64,000 nucleotides of DNA, taken from Moniliophthora roreri (taxonomy: Eukaryota; Basidiomycota; Agaricomycetes; Agaricales; Marasmiaceae). Shown one piece after another: positions 56,163-64,000 of the stretch. A program made the position numbers and the translations under genes. The stretch lies in the NCBI GenBank assembly GCA_001466705.2, contig LATX02000014.1, positions 1 to 64,000 on the forward strand, read 5' to 3'. The notes below the pieces were generated by a model. The model ran no database searches. It had not been told where the DNA came from and saw only the letters and a list, made by a program, of their open reading frames with translations. Positions within the stretch are counted from its first letter, which is position 1; the number at the start of each line of letters is the position of its first letter.

Positions 56163-56638
56163 TGTTACGTTACTTGCATAGCAACGTCAACTCAACTACC
56201 TTAACAGAGTGTAACCTCCGTTCGAAGTAGTTATTACAAGTTCAAGTTCAAGTTCGTTCAGTGGATACTGAAGTTCAGAGATCCTTCGATATCGGCGTTG
56301 ACACAAGTATAGATTAACCAGGTCAAGCTAAAGACTTAGAGTCTTAGCTTGAGCGCTTAAATACGTTACAACCGAGTAGATGCTAACTACATATAGATAG
56401 CCGATGAACTCGGTGATTGTCTAAGGTTTCCTGAAGCTATCGGGATCTGAGTAATACAGTATAAAGGGATAAGTAAATGGGGACAGGGAAGGTGTACGAG
56501 TCTGATGGAAGAAGAAGCATAGGTATGAGAAGGAAATGGGGACAGGGAAGGTGTACAAGTCCGATGGAAGAAGAAGCATAGGAAGTGTTACAATGAGAGA
56601 AGGGAAAGAAAGGGAAAGAAATGAGAATATCCATAACA
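56163..56638 (-). repeat. 5' LTR (right) of the second chromovirus
   Basis: 476 bp, nearly identical to 49292-49767. Differences seen: one in the CAACGTCAACTC segment, one in GGAAATGGGG, two near the inner/outer terminus (ATCCATAACA against ATCTGTAACA). Confidence 0.95.
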
Positions 56639-56643
56639 ATGCC

Positions 56644-57481
56644 TGTCACTGTTGGATAGGTGTTTGCAAAGATGGCCCAACTGACAAGAAGCAAGGGCTG
56701 TGTCAGCACTTTGGCAGCATTTCATCAGCAACCATGATGATGGCTCTAGTGGATCATATTACCCACATTGTTCTTGACACCACTCATCTGAAAGCAAATA
56801 GCATCAAGGTGGAAGGCAGAAAAGAATAGTATTGAGCTGTCATGACAGATTCTTATGCATTTTCAATAGCTTCAAAAGCTATCAGCTGTGCTGACATAGG
56901 TCTATAACATGAACAGAAGACTATGTCAACTCAATGATGACCTCCAATTCCTGATAGGAGGTTACAAATGGCCTTGAGATACAGCTGGCAAGACTGACAG
57001 AATCATGGATTCTGCTTGAAATGCATATAGAATCATTGAGTAACATCTTATCTGCTGGGGTCACAACTACTATGAATTATCTTAACCTAACAGTGAATGC
57101 ACTCTCAGGACAGCTTGAACATTGATTCTAACTAACAAATTTCAAGACTTGCTATTGACTGACTTTAGATAGAAAGGATGCTTAAGGCTGAGACAATGCA
57201 GAAGCATTATGGAGAGTACTAAATTAGTCCATGTATACAGTATGTCATGTTCTGACAAAGAATCCATGTCACCTATTTTATTATATGTTCTAAAGTAAAA
57301 AAGAATGTGCATAATAATTTTCACTACTGTTCATGTCTCATCACAGACTAAGCAAGAACTGCATTGGAGTTAGAATTAACTATTGTGTATGAACAGATTT
57401 ACCAACACAATCTATATGCAACTTTTACCTCCTCCAGGCCTTCTCTCTCTCTTCTAATGACTATGCCTTGATGTCAACTGT
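56644..57481. other. No gene recognised, CpG-poor
   Basis: The first 190 nt form an open frame on plus (MMMALVDHITHIVLDTTHLK ...) that could be a transposon relic; no family assigned. Confidence 0.35.
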
Positions 57482-58974
57482 CTATACATGCAATCTGATA
57501 TCTGAATTCTCAGATTCTGGACCTTCACCATTGGCAAAGTGAAGAATTGACACAGTTTGATTCATGCTTGTATGTTCAACAGTCTTGCCTCCAGCTGCCC
57601 GTATAATAATCAATGTTGGGGCAATTCCCTATAAGAAGTATTTTAAGTTAGTTTGACAACAACAAGGGAAATATTCTACATACAGCAACTTGATATGTGA
57701 CAATCCAAAGTGAAAAAGGTACTAAACCTTCAGTGTCTGAACCAACCAATTCTTGGATGATAATGGCAGCAATAAGGAGGATGGGGTATAGGAACCCACT
57801 CTCAAGTCTAACAAGCTACAAGTGAGAACAGATCCCATAAATTGAAGGAGAGTTGAAAAACATACATAATAACTATGATTGTCTTGTACTTGGTCTTGAT
57901 AGCAGGTCCTAAATGTTTCCGTGGTTCTTGACTGAGCCACCATATGCGACCAGCTACAAGAAAACAATAAATAGATGTTTGGTTTTCATAGATCAGGTGG
58001 GACTGACCAGTAAGCAATGTCAAAATGATATTAACACCCATATCTGCAAGCCAGAATGCAGTGTCTATAGTACTGCCCTGGCCAAAGAGTTGTAATTTTG
58101 CTGAATCTTTACTGTTGCTAGCACCAATGACCATGAATACAGTGGCAACAATTTCACTAACTAGTACCAGTGCCAGAATGAGCTCAGTAATGTAACTGCA
58201 TTGAGGGAATACTTACTAGCTAGCAGAAAGACCATAAAGATAAATGGAAACACAATCCATTTGGATGAGCCCCATATCACATAGCAGCGGTGGAGCTAAA
58301 TAGATTCAAGAGTAAGTATGGGAATTCATAAGGGAGGATTACTGTGAGCAACATACTAGTATCAAATCTGCCATAGTCCTATCTCAAATGGATTAGCTAG
58401 CATATTCAAATGCACAAACAAAATGGGCTTACACCAAGCATAGTGGCAGAACCATTTCGAGGCCACTAGAACACCCTCAGTTGTGGCAAATCTGTATAAG
58501 TAATTCCTAACATACACTGCAATTGTTTTTGCATTATCATGATGCAAATATGCCCGAAATGATGCCCAATCCTGATTTTTGGTAAATGTAAACTCCAGAA
58601 TTGCTTGGTGGGCATAGGTAAAGGTCACCACAATAATGTATGCACTTGTCAGGGTAAAGAGCACTATGGTGAAAAACATATAGAGCACTCTATTTTGACG
58701 GTCTTTTTGGCAGATGAGAATACGGAGTGAAATGATGAATAGGACTGTGTAGATGCCTGGCATTGGTTACATGTCAGATGCTTATGGTGACTGCTGAATT
58801 GTTTGAGCTTACCATAGACATAAAGCATAACCTAGAGAAATAGAGGTATGTTGAGAAAAAGGAAACTGGTATGAAAAGAAAACATACAGTAAGAGTTGCC
58901 ATTGGCTTCACCAGGATATTGGTGGTTGAACCATAAGGCAAAATATCTTCTTCCGTTACAGAGGAGCCGGACAT
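57482..58974 (-). CDS. Seven-TM membrane protein, paralogue D (shortened tail)
   Basis: Starts MSGSSVTEEDILPYGSTTNI (ATG 58974). Same exon order as paralogue C, including the micro-exons VMLYVYG and TMADLIL, HRCYVIWGSSKWI, ESGFLYPILLIAAIII and SLWIVTYQVAGIAPTL. In the last exon TAG at 57482 replaces a codon that is CAG in B and C, so the tail ends at SDIRLHV, about 20-25 residues early. The membrane part is complete. Repeat X copy 3 lies 1.4 kb upstream of its start. I saw no other stop in the spliced frame. Confidence 0.78.
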
Positions 58975-59021
58975 ATTAGATGGTCAGTCAGTGTGAGGGA
59001 TGCAATGAACCAAGCCTTACT

Positions 59022-59028
59022 TTTTATA
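59022..59028 (-). promoter_or_regulatory. TATA box of paralogue D
   Basis: TATAAAA, minus strand, 47 nt before the ATG, in the same CAATTGAAGAGTATAAAAAG context. Confidence 0.65.
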
Positions 59029-59039
59029 CTCTTCAATTG

Positions 59040-60404
59040 AATTCCCTCTACAGCAAAAGTATATGAAAATGGTGGCTGTTGTTTTTGAACTCTATCAAAA
59101 TGTCATGCACAATGGACATTGCACGAGCAATGAGGTGGACCTGGGAAGTTGCTAATGTGGTGATTAATTTATCCGGAGTGAATGTCCCAAGTGGCAGTGA
59201 TATTGCTAGTTCCAACTTAGCATCATTACATTGAAACACACAACTCTTACGTGTTTCCTCCATAGATCAATGTGCTGCCTCTGCTTAGTCTTTGGCGCCC
59301 TCTGCTATGCCATCGGTGTTGCCTGCCTAATCACAAGTTATTGAGTTATAGCCTGGAGAACACGGATAAGAAAACTAAACCTAAGTTTGGCAGAAACTGT
59401 TGTGTTCACCCAATCAAGCTCCGGACTAGTAGACTACATGGGAGATCCAGTAGAGCGATCTGATGCAGGTATTGTCTTCTGTAGGCTACACATGTCGTGC
59501 TATAATGCTGGAAAGTCAAGCAATGATCAGGAACAAGAATAACGAAAAATAGAGAGTATGATATGCACACATCACATTGTTCTTACCCCTCTCTGCAGCG
59601 CAAGTGAGAAACTCAGAGCCCATGAAATGTATTATTAATTTGTCAATTGTTTCACAGCTCTTAGCTGTAATCTCCTAATCACGGTATGTAGCAGCAGACA
59701 CCTTTGTCGTTGATTTTTGAGGCATAATTGTGAGGTCTCATCTGCTCGATCGACGATCCCCGAGTCCGGCTAAAAGGGAAGCGCTGGTCATCAAACTTTA
59801 AACTGCTGAAATCCTTGTTCCTTCAACTCAAGTGAGTACCCTAGTATGGGAAGGGCAAATGGAGATAACGTACAAAGAGAACAGAGTAGCAGAAACTGCC
59901 AGTACTCCGCCTTTATTCTTAAAGCTCGCGATATGAGGAAAATATCTGCGCTCGCGTTGCTGGCGACGCGTGTCAGGCATGGGAGTTGATAACATCACCA
60001 ACCTTGGGAACGCGGCTCGGCATTCAGCAACTGTCGTCAAAGACAATTGGCAGGTTGGATTCCGATGCGTAACGGGTAATGACTTGCTTTGGGAGGATAC
60101 TGACGCGAGTATGAATCCTGTATATGGAGCGAAAACCAGAGAAATGGTCCAGAAAATGAGCTAGTTGCAATGCAGGCCAACTGGATGAGCTCGCCGATGG
60201 GGACTGCAAAATTCGCGAGTTGTGTCCTCAAATAAGAATTTAGCCGTGCCAACGGGAAGTCTACAAACCAAAAGGTACAGCCTCCCACTTTAGACGTGTG
60301 CATTTTACGCTTGAACACGGAAATCATTCTGTCTGACACAAAGAATACACATATCAAGTTGTTCAAATACAGGGAGCGAGCGACACTGGTAACAATCAAT
60401 ATAA
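59040..60404. other. No gene recognised
   Basis: CpG-poor up to about 59150, normal afterwards. Only short frames. Confidence 0.4.
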
Positions 60405-61000
60405 ACGAGTAAAACAACGTGTCGTGGCATCAAACCTCAACTGCGATACCCTCGCCCCACTTCTCCCCCATCCTCTCCAAGCGACCCCTGCACAAACGCC
60501 GCCCAATGAATCACAGTCTCAACACAGTCTTCCTATCCTCACCACTCTGACCCGCCTTTGAGCACGTAGATGCTTCGCAACGACCTCATGGTCCAACGCC
60601 TCTCTCTTCCTCTTCTCAGGATCGATGAGCTAGACCTGAGTCTGAACGTCTGTAATACCGGAAAGCAAGGTGTGTTCGTTCGATGCGTGCTTGAGCTGTT
60701 TCATGAATAGCCTGTCTTGGGGCAAGGAATACGCGTTTGGTAGCTTCGGGGAGATCGTTGACGGAAAGAGTGATAAGGTAATTGATAAGTGGCATCACGA
60801 GTACGCGATGAGTTCAGGCTGGGGTAACGGGAGCCTGAGCCTGCTTAGGAGCACGAACAGGTTGCATACGAGCCCTAAATAAGCGCTTGTACTTCAGTAT
60901 ATTATGGGTATCATGTACACAGATGGGTCTACGTGCAGGTCATAGGTGGGACCGGGAGTGCGATTTTAGGACGCGAGACTTGTTTCGTGAGAGGAGGTGC
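60405..61000 (-). repeat. Repeat X, copy 3 (most diverged)
   Basis: Shares with copies 1 and 2 the minus-strand motif SGITDVQTQV-x-LIDPEKRKRE then ALDHEVVAKHLRAQRR and the segment LITLSVNDLPEATKR. An in-frame TAG stands between QTQV and LID. Alignment fades beyond about 61000. Confidence 0.6.
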
Positions 61001-62332
61001 GGTGATAAACCGGATAGAGGTCTGTTTAACCGACTTCACATGAGTCTTTTCCAGCGAAAGTCGGAGTGAATGAAGAAGGGGATGTGCGTAGGTGCGTAGT
61101 GTGAAGAGATTTCGGAGAAGATGGAGTGGTCGAAAGGATGTTGTACATAGCCCCAGTGAAGACCACATCTAGGTCAGTCCGACTCCGACCGTCGAAATGT
61201 CCGCTATTCGTATCCATTTCTTTCCTTGAGTCTTGGTGAGACCGTCATGAAAACGTTTAGAAACGCACCAGAATCGCTACTAGACTTGCTGCTCACATAT
61301 TACAGGAAATGGCTGTACACCGCCAGTCATAGTGGCTTGAAGGATATCTTGCATGTAACAAGTGGCCCATTTTGAGCAAAGAAGGTAGGAAGAGGTCGGA
61401 GGAGAAGGGAGGAGGAGCAAAACCACGCGATCAATGGCCTCATTGGGCTTCGGCTCCGGACCATGTGGCATCAGAATTCTTGACATTCCTGCCCATTTGG
61501 GGTTCGGTGTTGACGCCAACGACTACAACGACAACGACGATGAAACCAAGGTACGTTTTCTTCCCCTGAAAGCTAGAAGATCGCTAACGGAATAAAGCTA
61601 GAAAAAAGTAACCTCTGCATGAAATTGAGACTCTAGGGCAGTTCTATCCACGATGTCACCTCCGTGAGCTGGTCATCAGCAAATCACTAGCATGACTCCA
61701 GCTTACCAGTTTCTCCTTGTTTCAAGCATCCCAACCATATGGCAGTAGCTGTGGAACTCTCGAGCGCCGAGCATCCATCCAAGACCGGTCTTGGACCTTT
61801 CACGCCCGAACCTTCACCATCATTACCAGTTCGAAGATTAGACTGGGAACTGGATCCTCTTCACGACTTTGACTTCACGTATATCCACATCACAGCACCC
61901 CACACTGTACACCACCCGGTCGAAAATCTCAGCATCCCAGCATCCCGTGGTCCTAGTCGTAGCGGCACCACAAGGCTTATACCCGTGTTGTATACCACTA
62001 CCGACCCACTATTCCGCCCTTACCGCTACCGATGCCACTATCATATGCCATCCAAGGCTTATCATCAGTACCCACATGCCATGCAACGGTTCGCGTTGCC
62101 GTATGACTAACTTGAGATACCACCGCAAGTACGATCAGATTGGGGACTAGGTCATCCTCATTCCGCTTCTCCCACCTCGCTTCCTCCACGTCTTCAAGGC
62201 GGATCAGTCTGACGACGTGCATATGACAAACGAGAGCCACCGAATCGTCGTAGAGGCTTTGACATGCCAGAAACGATTGCTTCAGAGGCCTCTCCTCAGC
62301 GCAAGCATCCCTCCACGTAGCGATCTTCGCCC
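61001..62332. other. No gene assigned
   Basis: A plus frame at 61739-62110 (123 codons, MAVAVELSSAEHPSKTGLGP ...) is Pro/His/Tyr-rich; no domain or splice pattern recognised. Confidence 0.3.
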
Positions 62333-63490
62333 TTGATTCGGCTTGCTGAAGGAGAGAGCCTGATTTCTCCACCTACACCACGAATGGAGCTTTCCAGTTT
62401 CGATCCTATATCTGTTCCACTACACGCAGCCCCTCACCTTCCAAAGTGTCTTACACACAAAAGAATCGAGATCCATTTCTTCCTCTTCCCACCAATCTCC
62501 TACATCCGCGACGCCAGATATACTGCGCCCTTTTGTGCAAGCAAAGACCTGCGAAGGAGGCTACACCCTCATCTTCACGCCTTTCGTAAAGTCACTTTAG
62601 AGCCGGAACCTTTCATACCTTACCTTGAAGAAGCGTTCGATGGCGAAGGGACGTTACATCTGATACCTGTTTCCCGTCAGACGAGTAAAACGTTGCGCAT
62701 CACCCAATGATTACCGGAGGAGTCTGAATTCCATCCCACCCGTGGTTTCACGACCCCGACATCAACCTTGACCTGCCAGACCCACGGGTTCGCTGAACTA
62801 GGAACATGGCAATTACCCTTTCCAGCGAGAAGAACCTCCTGGTCATCGCTCTCAGTATCATCCCATTCTACGGTATAACTCGAGACCAACTGGTTGCCGC
62901 TAGGTGGTCACCCGGTCAAAATGGACCTATTCGCGTGGTATTCAAAGGCGATATTGGGATTGGTTTCGTGTACGCGGTGAATGCAGAAGATGACCCGAGT
63001 CTGAAAGCATTATGTATGTGGGCAAGAGTTGCTGAAGCAGAGGCGAGGTTATCAGCTACGTCGTACGCCAGGTGAGTCTGTTTTTAGTACATTTTAGCGA
63101 AAGTGATAATAACTACCTACGGGAATAGGTGCCTACTGGAAGAACCATCTTTGGACGTGCTATAGAAAGTGTTGGAAAAGCAGAATTCTTCAGCAGCAGC
63201 TCGCACAATCCAAACCCCGAAGCATCCAGCTAATCTACCGCATTCCTTTCCATAATCAAACATCCAAGGTGGAACTTGCAGTCAACCCTCTAACCATCGT
63301 CCGTGACATCTTTGACGTTCTCCAAGAGTCCGTCACCTCGTTACTCGCTGCCGCTTGGTCACCCGATAGACGAGGATATATCCGTATTCTCTTCCGGGGC
63401 GATAATGCGACAAGATTTTCGGAGGTAGTGGATGCAAGTAGTGCGTTGGCAGGGAGTTTGCGAGCGAGAGTTGCGAGCGAGAGCTGTTGA
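62333..63490 (+). CDS. Possible hypothetical gene with an internal duplication
   Basis: Three plus frames: 62333-62710 (HFFLFPPISYIRDARYTAPF ...), 62806-63075 and 63269-63490. The last two are related: DQLVAARWSP-x4-GPIRVVFKGD and VTSLLAAAWSP-x3-RGYIRILFRGD, both followed by V-x-A and then L-x-A/M-x-ARVA. A GTGAGT donor follows the first unit at 63072. The frames differ, and I could not establish a spliced product, so this may be one gene, two fragments or a pseudogene. No known domain. Confidence 0.35.
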
Positions 63491-63587
63491 AGTAGGAGAT
63501 CGACTCTCCTCTCTGCTATTTGGTCTCCTAGGTGAGTTTGCTTTGCCCATGCATGCGTATCTTGATGAAGGGGACTGATGGATCGAG

Positions 63588-64000
63588 ACAACAGGTGCCT
63601 CGCAGACAGAAGACGTCGAAGATTGGCAGCATGGAGTAAATCATACATTATGGAACCTAATGATACAGTAGAATAGATAACGTAGGATAATGAAATCGAT
63701 ATTGGCGCTATGGCTTTGAGCAGAAGACCACTACGACCGATATCGCCTTTTGATGCACACAACTAACATAAAATCCGTTCACCGCTCCGATTTCTTCCTT
63801 CTACTACCTGTTTACTTCTCGTTACTTCTCTCTATCGTACATATTTGAAATGTCCTACATTGTTAGTCCTTTGCTACAGTATCAGGTCCAAGTCTTTTGA
63901 TTCAGAGCGCTACTTGTCCAGTTTTCTGCCGTGTCTCGTCACTGTAGCTGATTTCCTGAGTACCCGTCTGACTTCTCTCTTCGTTTTCATGGCTCTGCAT
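63588..64000. repeat. Repeat Y, copy 2 (runs off the window)
   Basis: Co-linear with 48238-49153 without the 558-bp insertion. Keeps CG at most sites where copy 1 has TG or CA. Confidence 0.75.

Larger units (their letters stand above)
49292..56638 (-). mobile_element. Complete Ty3/gypsy chromovirus of a second family, 7347 bp
   Basis: Two 476-bp LTRs (TGTTAC ... TAACA) flank gag, pol, ORF3 and ORF4 on the minus strand. A perfect 5-bp duplication ATGCC lies at 49287-49291 and 56639-56643. The LTRs differ at about four positions by eye, so insertion is recent. pol nevertheless has stops and one frameshift, and the integrase core has Asp changed to Asn. It is clearly related to the 1-7108 family at protein level but not in LTR sequence apart from the terminal bases and the priming block. 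Confidence 0.96.

Noticed and set aside
1..64000. CRISPR arrays, bacterial operons, rRNA or tRNA genes
   Set aside because: Read for direct-repeat arrays and conserved RNA gene segments; none seen. tRNAs cannot be fully excluded by eye; a tRNA search program would settle it.

Overview
The window looks like nuclear DNA of a filamentous basidiomycete, most likely an Agaricomycete. The supporting signs are very short GT-AG introns (43-67 nt), a complete multi-intron GH12 glucanase gene and a truncated CBM1-GH12 relative, a multi-exon seven-TM family of basidiomycete type, chromodomain-bearing Ty3/gypsy elements, and CGA-to-TGA decay of repeats. No rRNA, tRNA, CRISPR or bacterial-type operon was seen.

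Layout. 1-18.3 kb is a nested transposon block: a nearly complete, mutated Ty3/gypsy chromovirus (1-7108); gypsy gag-pro scraps and solo or truncated LTRs joined at single N characters (7109, 8363, 9600); a second, 3'-truncated copy of the same chromovirus (9601-13195) joined directly to the 3' end of a Ty1/copia element (13196-14591); then three TIR elements, including a CACTA-type element with a GTT duplication and a hAT-type element with an 8-bp duplication. 18.4-20.3 kb holds a frameshifted member of a conserved fungal family. 20.9-23.3 kb holds two GH12 genes on the minus strand: a truncated CBM1-GH12 and an intact 255-residue GH12. 25.1-25.7 kb has a possible two-exon gene. 26.4-29.2 kb is a large inverted repeat with 452-bp arms.

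30.6-59 kb carries four paralogous seven-TM membrane protein genes (30.6, 38.1 and 57.5 kb on minus; 46.4 kb on plus), all with the same exon pattern including 19- and 22-nt micro-exons and a TATA box 45-47 nt before the ATG. The minus copies are each followed by a copy of a second repeat (X: 34.3, 40.1, 60.4 kb), which suggests a segmentally amplified module. Between them lie two copies of a decayed TPR-like gene, a 155-residue secreted protein gene and a D-amino-acid-oxidase-like pseudogene. At 49,292-56,638 a complete second chromovirus family sits on the minus strand with 476-bp LTRs and a perfect ATGCC target duplication.

The most interesting system is in the two chromovirus families. 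Both keep (i) a GGGTTTT-TGA -1 frameshift signal followed 5-6 nt later by a stem-loop at the gag/pol junction, (ii) a self-priming arrangement in which the predicted RNA 5' end is complementary to the sequence just after the 5' LTR, and (iii) two extra overlapping genes after integrase: ORF3, ending in two zinc knuckles with conserved spacing, and ORF4, read in the +1 frame across the same DNA. I do not know a description of this overprinted pair.
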